A stretch of 64,000 bases of DNA, taken from positions 2,480,001 to 2,544,000 of the forward strand of contig NZ_CP097128.1 of NCBI RefSeq assembly GCF_023330685.1, written 5' to 3'. Shown here in pieces: positions 50,376 to 60,838 of the stretch; position 1 is the stretch's first letter; each line of letters opens with the position of its first letter. The position numbers were made by a program, and so were the translations under genes. The notes under the pieces are model-generated. The model ran no database searches. It was given only the letters and a program-made list of their open reading frames with translations, and had not been told where the DNA came from. This stretch comes from Conexibacter sp. DBS9H8. Its GTDB lineage: Bacteria > Actinomycetota > Thermoleophilia > Solirubrobacterales > Solirubrobacteraceae.

Positions 50376-50451
50376 CTAGTGCGCAAGCAGGCAGCCCGCC
50401 CCGGACACCCACGAGGCTGCCGAGACCGCCAGGGGGAAATGGACCGACTGG

Positions 50452-50457
50452 TACGTT
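50452..50457 (+). promoter_or_regulatory. -10 box before the small ORF and thioesterase
   Basis: TACGTT ends 7 nt before an ATG at 50465. The 70 bp between the IS and this box hold an inverted repeat GGCAGC/GCTGCC only. Confidence 0.45.
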
Positions 50458-50464
50458 TCTTCAG

Positions 50465-50548
50465 ATGTTCGCCACACTCCCCCCTCCCCACGCAGAGCCG
50501 ACGCGCCCGCCACGATCGACCCCGCCAACTGAATCGGAGCGGCCGTGA
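50465..50548 (+). CDS. short upstream ORF coupled to the thioesterase gene
   Basis: 27 codons (MFATLPPPHAEPTRPP and on to SERP), too Pro-rich to be a folded protein. Its TGA overlaps the GTG of the thioesterase (GTGA), and a -10-like box lies 7 nt before its ATG. It probably serves to load ribosomes for the downstream gene; that is inference. Confidence 0.4.
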   Translation: MFATLPPPHAEPTRPPRSTPPTESERP

Positions 50549-50991
50549 CCACGGGCGGCCTGAAGGAACGCTACAACGCGGAGCTCGCCCGCGGGATACT
50601 CGAATGGGGTAACAGCACGGAAGGGCTGCCCGGCTATCTCGGGATCCGCTTCATTGACGTCTCCCCTGGGCGGCTCTCGGCTGAAGCGGACCTCCGCCCC
50701 GAGCTGGTCACCATCTCAGGGAACGTCCACGGCGGCGCACTCGCCGCCATCCTCGACCACATCACCGGCGCGGCTGTGTACCCGCTAATGCCGACGGGCA
50801 GTTGGGCGGCGACGACCGACCTCAAGATCAACTACATCGCGGCGGTCAAGGACGGCCGGGTCCGCGCGGAGGCGAGCGTGCTCGCGATGACGACGCGCAG
50901 CGCAGTCGTCCGCGGCGAGATCTACCAGGCGGAACGCCTGGCCTGCGCCGCCCAGGGCACGATCACCATCGTCGCGCCACGCTCCGACTGA
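50545..50991 (+). CDS. PaaI/hotdog-fold thioesterase
   Basis: 148 residues with the hotdog core: LGIRFIDVSPGRLSAEADLRPE, NVHGGALAAILDHITGAAVYP (catalytic Asn/His-Gly-Gly region and Asp) and TTDLKINYIAAVKDGRVRAEASVLAMTTRSAVVRGEIY. Hydrolyses acyl- or aryl-CoA thioesters. GTG with GGAG 6 nt upstream. First gene of a plus-strand pair with P450; a role in aromatic or steroid degradation is plausible but unproven. Confidence 0.85.
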   Translation: MTTGGLKERYNAELARGILEWGNSTEGLPGYLGIRFIDVSPGRLSAEADLRPELVTISGNVHGGALAAILDHITGAAVYPLMPTGSWAATTDLKINYIAAVKDGRVRAEASVLAMTTRSAVVRGEIYQAERLACAAQGTITIVAPRSD

Positions 50992-51041
50992 TCGGCCCGG
51001 TGATCGGCTGCGCATTCTTCACCGGTCGGTGCAGAATGCGG

Positions 51042-51047
51042 TAGAAT
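51042..51047 (+). promoter_or_regulatory. -10 box of the P450 gene
   Basis: TAGAAT ends 6 nt before the ATG at 51054; predicted leaderless. Confidence 0.55.
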
Positions 51048-51053
51048 GGCTTC

Positions 51054-52286
51054 ATGGCGATTTCCACCCAGCAACCGCTCGACTCCCTCCGCGTCGCTGA
51101 CGACGCCCTCTGGACGGAGGGAGCCCCTCACGACGTGTTCCGCCGGCTCCGTCGCGAGTGCCCCGTGCACTGGAGCAGCGGGATCTCCCAGTCCCCTGCG
51201 GACGCCGGCTTCTGGTCGGTCACGACCGCCGAGCTCATCCACGAGGTGAGCCGCGACTGGGAGACCTACTCCTCAGCCCAGAACATCATCCTCACCGACC
51301 ACGCGGTTCCCCTCGAGCTTATCCAGGGCATGTTCATCGGCATGGACCCACCCAAGCACGACCGGATCAAGGCGCTCTTCCAGCGTGGCTTCACCCCGAA
51401 GGCGATCGCTCGTCACGAAGAGAAGATCCTGGAGATCACCACGCGCGTCCTGGACACCGTCGCAGACCGTGAGACCTGCGACCTCGTCTCAGATGTCGCC
51501 CAGCCCGTCGTCGCGCGCGTGATCGGCAGCTTCATGGGCCTCTCCCCAGAGGACGACATTCCGTGGGCGACCGCGATCAACACGCTTCTAGGCTTCGGCG
51601 ACCCCGACCTCAACCCCAAGGGCATCGAGCAGCTCGTCGCCGAGGATGTGCCGATGCTCTTTGAACGCTGCATGACGCTCGTCGCCGAGCGGCGGGCCAA
51701 CCCGACCGACGACCTGCTCAGCACCCTCATCTTTGCGGAGGTCGATGGCGACCAGCTCACCGACGTCGAGATCTTCGCCGGCTTCGTGCTGCTGATGGCC
51801 GCCGGCAACGACTCGACGAAGGCAACCTACACGAGCTGCATGCGGGCGCTGATGGAAAACCCGGATGAGCGACAGAAACTCATTGACGACCCCAGTCTCG
51901 TCCCAAGCGCCGTTGAGGAGGCCCTGCGGATGTTCCCGGCCTTTGCCCACTTTCGCCGCACCGCCACGAAGGAGACGACCCTCGGCGGGTGCCCGATCCA
52001 CGCGGGCGACAAGGTCGCGCTCTGGTACCCGTCCTCCAACCGGGACGAGAGCGTCTACAGCGATCCTGACCGCTTTGATGTCACCCGTAACCCCGAGCAC
52101 CAAGCCTTCGGCGCCGGGGGCAGGCACTTCTGCCTTGGAACCGCGCTCGCCCGCCTGGAGCTGCGGATTCTCGTCGCCGAGACGGTCCGCCGCTTCCCCA
52201 GGATGGCCATTGACGGGGCCCCGACCTGGGTGCTCTCTCAGTTCTCCAGCCAGCTCAAGTCGCTTCCGGTGCGGCTGCACACCTGA
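51054..52286 (+). CDS. cytochrome P450
   Basis: 410 residues, soluble bacterial type. The I-helix oxygen-binding motif is AAGNDSTKA, the K-helix ExxR is EEALR, and the heme-ligand loop is FGAGGRHFCLG with the axial cysteine. The PTDDLLS segment and general layout resemble the CYP125/CYP142/CYP124 branch that hydroxylates sterol or fatty side chains, but the substrate cannot be set from sequence. Needs a ferredoxin and reductase encoded elsewhere. Convergent with the TetR gene 3 bp away. Confidence 0.93.
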   Translation: MAISTQQPLDSLRVADDALWTEGAPHDVFRRLRRECPVHWSSGISQSPADAGFWSVTTAELIHEVSRDWETYSSAQNIILTDHAVPLELIQGMFIGMDPPKHDRIKALFQRGFTPKAIARHEEKILEITTRVLDTVADRETCDLVSDVAQPVVARVIGSFMGLSPEDDIPWATAINTLLGFGDPDLNPKGIEQLVAEDVPMLFERCMTLVAERRANPTDDLLSTLIFAEVDGDQLTDVEIFAGFVLLMAAGNDSTKATYTSCMRALMENPDERQKLIDDPSLVPSAVEEALRMFPAFAHFRRTATKETTLGGCPIHAGDKVALWYPSSNRDESVYSDPDRFDVTRNPEHQAFGAGGRHFCLGTALARLELRILVAETVRRFPRMAIDGAPTWVLSQFSSQLKSLPVRLHT

Positions 52287-52289
52287 GGG

Positions 52290-52904
52290 TCACGCTCGCG
52301 GCGCAAACGCCTCGCGGGCGAGAAAGTGCTGAAAGGTCGCGATCGCGGTGCGCAGGGGCGCGACGTCCCCGTGCTCGAGGTAGTAGGTGGCGAGTCCCTG
52401 GACGTTGGCGACCACCAGTACCTCGACCGCCGCTCGGTCGTAGCGCAGGACTCGCCCCCGCTCGAGCTGGATGGTGATCAACTCCGTGACGATCTGCTCG
52501 AGCCGGCCGCTGATGTAACGCGCGGCGCAACGGAAGGCGGGCGTGGTCACGGCCTCGGCGTGAAGGCCAAACCACGCCGCAAGCAGGGCACGGTCGGTGG
52601 TGATCGCCGCCCACAGCACCTCAAAGCCACGTGAGACGATCTCAACAGGGTCATCGACCCCGCGCACGACCGCTTCGAGCTCGTCGAGCATCCCATCGCC
52701 AACGCGGCGGATCACCGCATCCAGGAGCCCCGCGCGGGTTCCGTAGTAGTAGACCACCGATCGCTTGGCCACCCCGGCCTCATCGGCGATCCGCTGCATC
52801 GAGGCGGCCGCGAGTCCATCCCGGGCCACGCACCTCACGGCCGCCTCGAGAATCTCCTGCGCCGCCCGTTCGCCCTTGGGAGTGAGGGTTGCTGGGCGGG
52901 TCAT
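52290..52904 (-). CDS. TetR family transcriptional regulator
   Basis: 204 residues. DNA-binding helices in KGERAAQEILEAAVRCVARDGLAAASMQRIADEAGVAKRSVVYYYGTRAGLL; the rest is a helical ligand domain. ATG at 52904 is preferred because a TAGTCT box ends 7 nt before it; the upstream frame to 52937 reaches the pseudogene. Ends 3 bp from the P450 stop, so it may control the P450 locus. Confidence 0.9.
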   Translation of the reverse strand: MTRPATLTPKGERAAQEILEAAVRCVARDGLAAASMQRIADEAGVAKRSVVYYYGTRAGLLDAVIRRVGDGMLDELEAVVRGVDDPVEIVSRGFEVLWAAITTDRALLAAWFGLHAEAVTTPAFRCAARYISGRLEQIVTELITIQLERGRVLRYDRAAVEVLVVANVQGLATYYLEHGDVAPLRTAIATFQHFLAREAFAPRA

Positions 52905-52911
52905 ACCCTCG

Positions 52912-52917
52912 AGACTA
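52912..52917 (-). promoter_or_regulatory. -10 box of the TetR gene
   Basis: TAGTCT on the minus strand, 7 nt before the ATG at 52904. Confidence 0.5.
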
Positions 52918-52944
52918 GCCGTGATGAGGCCCCGCACCGTCGAG

Positions 52945-53280
52945 ATGGCAACCCCGGCGGGACCCTTCGCCGCTCACCCGCCCGGACGATGCTGACGGCA
53001 CCTTCCTCATCAAGGCGCAGCAACTGCGACAGGCGCAGCTCCAGTCCAGCCGCGATCTTGGCGGCGATCTGCAGGGTCGGGCTCGTCTCCCCCGTTCAAC
53101 CTGTGAGAGCATCGGCGCCGACACCCCGCAGCGGTCGGCGAGATCGCGGAGGGAGAGGTCCATCGCCTCCCGTAGCGCCTTGACCCGCGGTCCCAACGGC
53201 CCGGGGCCCGCCGGCGACGCCGTGAGCGACTCCCCCGCGAGTGCGCCGTAGTCGGATTCGATCATCGAGTCGGTCGACAC
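52945..53280 (-). pseudogene. decayed copy of the HTH-cupin regulator
   Basis: From the GTG at 53280 this is nearly identical to the start of the regulator at 46967 ([19 protein letters not shown] and on through SQVERG), then loses one G of a six-G run (53089-53093), which shifts the frame right after the helix-turn-helix. Sequence similarity continues to about 52947, close to the start of the TetR gene; the whole cupin domain is missing. The promoter and operator region is conserved. A recent partial duplicate in the same orientation as the intact gene. Confidence 0.85.
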
Positions 53281-53285
53281 GGTGG

Positions 53286-53311
53286 CGTTCGCTATCACAT
53301 ACGCTTGTATG
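53286..53311 (-). promoter_or_regulatory. operator region copy before the pseudogene
   Basis: CATAC-GCTT-GTATG inverted repeat at 53298-53311 next to TAGCGA, parallel to the operator of the intact gene at 46978-46997. It also faces the patatin promoter 100 bp away. Confidence 0.4.
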
Positions 53312-53410
53312 GCTACTCACCGGCCGTGTTTCCGCCGGATGTTCGTCCAAACCGAGGGCCCGACCGTCCGGCGCCCATCTGTGCGACAGCGGTCGGCGGC
53401 GCACCCTCGC

Positions 53411-53416
53411 TAAGGT
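53411..53416 (+). promoter_or_regulatory. -10 box of the patatin gene
   Basis: TAAGGT ends 7 nt before the GTG at 53424. Confidence 0.5.
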
Positions 53417-53423
53417 CTCGCCC

Positions 53424-54458
53424 GTGCTGACCGGCCCGGACATCCTCGTGCTCGGTGGCGGCGGCGTCACCGGGGAGGCGTGGATGACCGGCGTCCTCGC
53501 CGGGCTCGAGGACGCGGCCGGCTGGGATCTGCGCACCTGCGGCCACTACGTCGGTACGAGTGCGGGGGCGATCGTCGCCGCTCGCCTCGCCAACGGGGAG
53601 CGACCACGGCGACCCCGGACAGATCCGGACCTCCTCCCTGCCCTCCCCGAGGTGCGCTTCCGCCGGACGATGCCGGACCTCGTGGCCAGCGCCGGAGTTC
53701 CCGTACGGTCGGTGACTGACGCGCTCATGGCCCCGCTCGAGGCCGCTGCGCGCAGTCTCGGCGGGCCGGCGGCGAGCCTCGCCGTCAGCCTCGCGGCGCC
53801 CTTTGCCGCCGCCGCACTCGGGCTGGCCACCCCTGCGGGGGCGCTCGCCCGGATCGCCGCTCTGCGCCTGTTGCCCCAGCCAACCCGGTCCCTCGAGGAT
53901 CTCCGTGCCCACCTCGAGACCGTTGAGCGGTCATTTGACGGTCGCCTCACCGTCACCGCCGTCGATCGGGCGACCGGACGGCGCGTCCTGTTCGGTGCCG
54001 TCGGAGCGCCGCCGGCGAGTGTCGCCGCAGCCGTTCACGCGAGCTGCACGATCCCGTGGCTCTTTCCCGCCGTGTCAATCGCGGGGGCGGAGTACGTCGA
54101 CGGTGGTATCTGGAGCCCGACGAACCTCGACGCCGCACCGGTGACCCGCTCCAGCCGCGTGCTCTGCCTCAACCCGACCGCCGGCCTGCACGGCAACCAT
54201 CCGCTCATCACCCTCGCGCGCGCCGCGTCGCGGTCGACGGCGGGGATCGAGGCGGCCGCGCTGCGGAGCCGGGGCGCGGAGGTGACGATCGTCAACCCGA
54301 GCGCCGAGGCCTCCGAGCTGATCGGGACGAACCTGATGGCCGCCGGTTCACGCCGCGAACTGCTCGCTGCCGGGTACCGGCAGGGCATCGGCCTCGCCCA
54401 GCCGGATCCGGAACCCGAGCCCGACCGGCGGGTCCGGCCGGCCGCGCGCGTCGCCTGA
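53424..54458 (+). CDS. patatin-like phospholipase family protein
   Basis: 344 residues. Oxyanion loop GGGGVTGEAWMTGVL, nucleophile serine in GTSAG, and the dyad aspartate in VDGGIWSPTNLD, so the lipase is complete. The middle has an Ala-rich stretch. Cytoplasmic lipid acyl hydrolase; substrate unknown. GTG at 53424 is chosen because the conserved fold begins just after it and a -10 box precedes it; the frame continues open upstream to 53241. Convergent with leuA. Confidence 0.87.
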   Translation: MLTGPDILVLGGGGVTGEAWMTGVLAGLEDAAGWDLRTCGHYVGTSAGAIVAARLANGERPRRPRTDPDLLPALPEVRFRRTMPDLVASAGVPVRSVTDALMAPLEAAARSLGGPAASLAVSLAAPFAAAALGLATPAGALARIAALRLLPQPTRSLEDLRAHLETVERSFDGRLTVTAVDRATGRRVLFGAVGAPPASVAAAVHASCTIPWLFPAVSIAGAEYVDGGIWSPTNLDAAPVTRSSRVLCLNPTAGLHGNHPLITLARAASRSTAGIEAAALRSRGAEVTIVNPSAEASELIGTNLMAAGSRRELLAAGYRQGIGLAQPDPEPEPDRRVRPAARVA

Positions 54459-54526
54459 TCGCAACGACCCATCACCGCCACCTACGCCTGCGCACCCGGG
54501 CCCCGGCCCTGCCATCACGGCGCCGC

Positions 54527-56098
54527 TCAGGGAAGGACCGCGGGCTGGGCCTCGATCGGCGTCGGCTCGGCCCGCCGCCGCATCACGGTTGAGAGCGCTC
54601 GGACATACGCGCGGGCGGCCGCCTCGATGATGTCGGTGGAGACCCCCTGCCCGGCGCCGCTGACGCCGCCGACCTCGAGCACGACCGAGGTTTCCCCAAG
54701 GGCGTCCTGCCCGGCGGTCACCGCCCCGATCCGAAACTCGACGAGCGCAGCGTCGACCCCGGTGGCGGCATTGATCGCGTGAAAGATCGCGTCGATCGGT
54801 CCGTCGCCGGTGAAACTGCCCTGCAGCTCCTCCCCGGCCGACGTGCGCAGGGTCACTCGCGCGTGGGGCGGCCGCTCGCTGCTGGACTCGACGTGGAAGG
54901 CAACGAGGGTGAGACCATCGGCGTCGGCGTCACGGACCTCGTCGGCCACGAGCGCCTCAAGATCGAGCGCGGTCACCTGCTTCTTCTTGTCTGCGATCTC
55001 CTTGAACCGCTTGAACGCGACGTTGAGCGCCTGGCCGCTCACCTCGATGCCCATGTCCGCGAGCGCCTGGGCGAGGGCGTGGCGGCCCGAATGCTTTCCG
55101 AGGACAAGGCTGTTGGAGTCAAGCCCGATCGTCGTCGCATCCATGATCTCGTAGGTGCTGCGCTCCTTGAGCACTCCGTCCTGGTGGATGCCGGCCTCAT
55201 GGGCGAACGCGTTGCGTCCGACGATCGCCTTATTCGGCGGAACCGCGTACCCGGTCAGCCGGCTCACGAGCCGGGAGGTGCGGGCGATCTCCCGGGTGAC
55301 GATCCCGGTGCTCAGACCAAGCCGGTCCCGCCGGGTGGCGAGCAGCATCACGACCTCCTCCAGGCTCGTGTTCCCGGCCCGCTCACCGATCCCGTTGATC
55401 GCGCACTCGACCTGGCGGGCGCCGACGGCGAGCCCGGCCACCGAGTTGGCGACCGCCAGCCCGAGATCGTCGTGACAGTGGACCGAGACGACGACGTCCC
55501 GAAGTGCGGGCACGAGCTCATAGAGAGTGACGAACATCCCCGCGTACTCCTCCGGAGTCGCATAGCCGACGGTGTCGGGGATGTTGATCGTGCTCGCTCC
55601 CGCCTCGATCGCCGCGGCGATCACCTCGGCCTGGAACGCGCGGTCGGAGCGAAAGCCGTCCTCGGTGGAGAACTCGACGTCCTCCACGAGTTCGCGAGCG
55701 TGGCTGACCGCTGCTCGGGCCTGGGCGACCACGTCCGCCCGTGTCGTCCGCAGCTTGTGCTCGATGTGGATGTCCGATGTGGCGATGAACGTGTGAATCC
55801 GAGGTCGGGCGGCGTCCCGGACCGCTTCAAAGGCGGTCTGGATGTCCCCGGCAGCCGTCCGCGCAAGCCCGGCGATGACGGGCCCCTGCACATGCCGGGC
55901 GATCGTCTGCACCGCCTCAAAGTCGCCGGGCGAGGAGACGGGAAAGCCCGCCTCGATGATGTCGACCCCGAGCCGCGCGAGCTGCTGGGCGATCTCGAGC
56001 TTCTCCTGAGCGTTGAGGGAGATGCCCGGCGACTGTTCGCCGTCGCGCAGGGTGGTGTCGAAGATGAGAACGCGGTCGTCGTCGCGTTGTGGGGTCAT
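54527..56098 (-). CDS. leuA: 2-isopropylmalate synthase
   Basis: First committed enzyme of leucine synthesis, acetyl-CoA plus 2-oxoisovalerate. 523 residues of the long bacterial LeuA: DTTLRDGEQSPGISLNAQEKLEIA, HCHDDLGLAVANSVAGLAVGARQVECAINGIGERAGNTSLEEV, and a C-terminal leucine-binding allosteric domain from about residue 395. The ATG has an AGGAGA Shine-Dalgarno 6 nt upstream; that site is complementary to leucine codons of the leader ORF at 56175-56228. Follows serA-serC by a terminator hairpin. Confidence 0.96.
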   Translation of the reverse strand: MTPQRDDDRVLIFDTTLRDGEQSPGISLNAQEKLEIAQQLARLGVDIIEAGFPVSSPGDFEAVQTIARHVQGPVIAGLARTAAGDIQTAFEAVRDAARPRIHTFIATSDIHIEHKLRTTRADVVAQARAAVSHARELVEDVEFSTEDGFRSDRAFQAEVIAAAIEAGASTINIPDTVGYATPEEYAGMFVTLYELVPALRDVVVSVHCHDDLGLAVANSVAGLAVGARQVECAINGIGERAGNTSLEEVVMLLATRRDRLGLSTGIVTREIARTSRLVSRLTGYAVPPNKAIVGRNAFAHEAGIHQDGVLKERSTYEIMDATTIGLDSNSLVLGKHSGRHALAQALADMGIEVSGQALNVAFKRFKEIADKKKQVTALDLEALVADEVRDADADGLTLVAFHVESSSERPPHARVTLRTSAGEELQGSFTGDGPIDAIFHAINAATGVDAALVEFRIGAVTAGQDALGETSVVLEVGGVSGAGQGVSTDIIEAAARAYVRALSTVMRRRAEPTPIEAQPAVLP

Positions 56099-56174
56099 GG
56101 ATGTCTCCTCTGATGAAGGGCTCGAATCGGATCTCTGCTTCGTGAGTTCGCGGCTGTGTGCGGCCGCCGGCGCG

Positions 56175-56228
56175 CTATTCCCCCCGAGGGGGGAGGAGGA
56201 GAAGCAGAAGTCGAGCGCGGAGGGTCAT
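56175..56228 (-). CDS. leucine-rich leader peptide of leuA
   Basis: 17 codons ending in TAG: MTLRARLLLLLLPPRGE, with six leucine codons in a row (CTT CTG CTT CTC CTC CTC). It is too short for a folded protein but has the design of amino-acid operon leader peptides, where slow translation at the repeated codon signals shortage. The ATG lies 11 nt after a TAGACT box. 76 nt upstream of leuA. Confidence 0.75.
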   Translation of the reverse strand: MTLRARLLLLLLPPRGE

Positions 56229-56239
56229 CGCCGCTTGGA

Positions 56240-56245
56240 AGTCTA
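56240..56245 (-). promoter_or_regulatory. -10 box of the leuA transcript
   Basis: TAGACT on the minus strand, 11 nt before the leader ATG, so the leader peptide message has a 5' end of only a few bases. Confidence 0.5.
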
Positions 56246-56256
56246 CCGCGTTGCGG

Positions 56257-56288
56257 TCTGCCTGTGGTCCTTGACGACCACAGGCAGA
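56257..56288 (-). terminator. terminator hairpin after serA
   Basis: Perfect 13-bp stem TCTGCCTGTGGTC/GACCACAGGCAGA with a 6-nt loop, 24 nt past the serA stop and just upstream of the leuA promoter. No T-tract, but the longest perfect stem seen in the minus-strand gaps. Confidence 0.7.
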
Positions 56289-56311
56289 ACCGGCCGTCAC
56301 GGCCCCCGGGC

Positions 56312-59328
<3,017 letters not shown>

Positions 59329-59371
59329 TCAGCGCCAGTCGCGCAGGCCCACGGTCAGTCTAATCGCTGAC

Positions 59372-59956
59372 ATGATTCCGAGCGGTGCCCGGCACCTTTC
59401 CACCCTTGCATCGGGATGGGATGACGTCAGCCACGACTCGGCCCGCACACGGTCTGCCAGGCGACGGATCGCCCGGGCCTTTGCCGCCTCACCCGTCCTG
59501 TGGTTGACGGACGCCACAGGTGCGCCGCTGTCCGTCGGCGAGCTTGGCGCGCCGCGATTACTCACTTTCAGCGATCAGGAGGCCGCCGACCACTCCATGC
59601 GCGTACGCCGGGGCGCCGCCGAGGCACTCAGGCTCGCCGCACCGTTCGGCTGGGACGCGGTAACCCGCACCGAGTTCGGTCACGCCGTCACTCGCGAGAG
59701 CTCCGAGCCGGTTCGCTTCAATCCCTCGGGCCCCGACGGGACCCTCATCTCTACTCGTGAAAGGCGGTGTCGATCCAGGACATCTGGCTGCGCAGGTCCT
59801 TGCCGACGCTCTCCACCTGGGTCCCCGCCTGTTCGGCGCGCATCCGCCGGAAGCTCTCCTGTCCCGCGTTGTTCTCGGCGATCCACTCCCGGGCGAAGGC
59901 CCCGGACTGGATCTCGGCGAGGATCTGCTTCATCGCCGCGCGCGTCTGATCGGTGA
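59372..59956 (+). CDS. hypothetical protein, doubtful 3' end
   Basis: 194 codons. The first 125 look protein-like ([62 protein letters not shown]); the remainder is antisense to ilvC and reads as Arg/Ser/Pro-rich noise. Either a real gene whose end overlaps ilvC by 200 nt, or a remnant whose original stop has been lost. No family recognised. Confidence 0.35.
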   Translation: MIPSGARHLSTLASGWDDVSHDSARTRSARRRIARAFAASPVLWLTDATGAPLSVGELGAPRLLTFSDQEAADHSMRVRRGAAEALRLAAPFGWDAVTRTEFGHAVTRESSEPVRFNPSGPDGTLISTRERRCRSRTSGCAGPCRRSPPGSPPVRRASAGSSPVPRCSRRSTPGRRPRTGSRRGSASSPRASDR

Positions 59957-60743
59957 TCACCCGCTTGCCGCGTGTGTAGTCGCCGTACTCGGCCGTGTTC
60001 GAAATCGAGTAGCGCATCCCGGCGAGCCCCTTCTCATACATCAGGTCGACGATCAGCTTGAGCTCGTGCAGGCATTCGAAGTAGGCCATCTGCGGGTTGT
60101 AGCCGGCCTCGACGAGCGTCTCGAAGCCGGCCTGGACGAGCTCGGAGGCGCCGCCGCAGAGGACCGCCTGCTCACCGAACAGGTCGGTCTCGGTCTCCTC
60201 CTTGAACGTGGTCTCGAACACGCCACCGCGCGTGCAGCCGATGCCCTTGGCGTAGGCGAGACCGATGCGCTGGGCCGAGCCGGTCGCGTCCTGGTGGATG
60301 GCGATCAGGCCGGGCACGCCGGAGCCCTCGAGGAACTGGCGGCGGACCATGTGGCCGGGGCCCTTCGGCGCGATGAGCGCGACGTCGATGTCCTGGGGCG
60401 GTTCGATCAGTCCGTAGAGGATGGAGAAGCCGTGCCCGGTGAGCAGCAGGTTGCCGGGCTCGAGGCCGCCCTTGATCTCGTCCCACACCTTCCCGTGCAG
60501 CTCGTCGGGGACGAGCACCATGACGACGTCACCCGCGTCGGCAGCGGCGGCGGGATCGAGGACGCGCAGGCCGTTGGCCTCCGCCTTGGCGACGCTGTCT
60601 GACCCGGGGCGCAGCCCGACGACGACGTCGACGCCTGAATCCTTGAGGTTCAGAGAGTGGGCGTGGCCCTGGGAGCCGTACCCGATGATCGCGACGGTCT
60701 TGCCGTCGAGCGCGTGGAGGTCAGCGTCGTCGTCGTAGAACAT
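59751..60743 (-). CDS. ilvC: ketol-acid reductoisomerase
   Basis: Second common step of valine and isoleucine synthesis. 330 residues, short class [39 protein letters not shown] Rossmann start and [43 protein letters not shown] (metal ligands). The S in RPGSDS points to NADPH use. TACGCT ends 7 nt before the ATG. Confidence 0.96.
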   Translation of the reverse strand: MFYDDDADLHALDGKTVAIIGYGSQGHAHSLNLKDSGVDVVVGLRPGSDSVAKAEANGLRVLDPAAAADAGDVVMVLVPDELHGKVWDEIKGGLEPGNLLLTGHGFSILYGLIEPPQDIDVALIAPKGPGHMVRRQFLEGSGVPGLIAIHQDATGSAQRIGLAYAKGIGCTRGGVFETTFKEETETDLFGEQAVLCGGASELVQAGFETLVEAGYNPQMAYFECLHELKLIVDLMYEKGLAGMRYSISNTAEYGDYTRGKRVITDQTRAAMKQILAEIQSGAFAREWIAENNAGQESFRRMRAEQAGTQVESVGKDLRSQMSWIDTAFHE

Positions 60744-60750
60744 GGCGCTG

Positions 60751-60756
60751 AGCGTA
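60751..60756 (-). promoter_or_regulatory. -10 box of ilvC
   Basis: TACGCT on the minus strand, 7 nt before the ATG; no room for a leader peptide, in contrast to leuA. Confidence 0.5.
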
Positions 60757-60838
60757 CAACGGCCTTCTCGGCGAGCCTTTTACCCCCGCGGTGAGCCCGG
60801 CCCGGCACCGGGCGGGTCCGAGAGCGACCGCACGTCCG

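Larger units (their letters stand above)
56099..56245 (-). ncRNA. leuA attenuation leader RNA
   Basis: The transcript from the TAGACT box to leuA is about 140 nt. It holds the leucine-rich leader ORF, a short CCCCC-CUCG-GGGGG hairpin at its end (about 56180-56193), a GC-rich 35-nt stretch that can form GCGGC/GCCGC, and the leuA Shine-Dalgarno. UCUCCUC within the leucine codons (56196-56202) is perfectly complementary to GAGGAGA of the leuA ribosome binding site (56104-56110). No T-tract terminator is seen. Confidence 0.6.

Noticed and set aside
47733-50379. Plus-strand ORFs repeated in both IS copies (for example 48104-48703)
   Set aside because: Antisense to the transposase and duplicated only because the IS is.
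51046-51249. An ORF starting 8 nt before the P450 start in another frame
   Set aside because: It is out of frame with a clear P450 and has no separate support.
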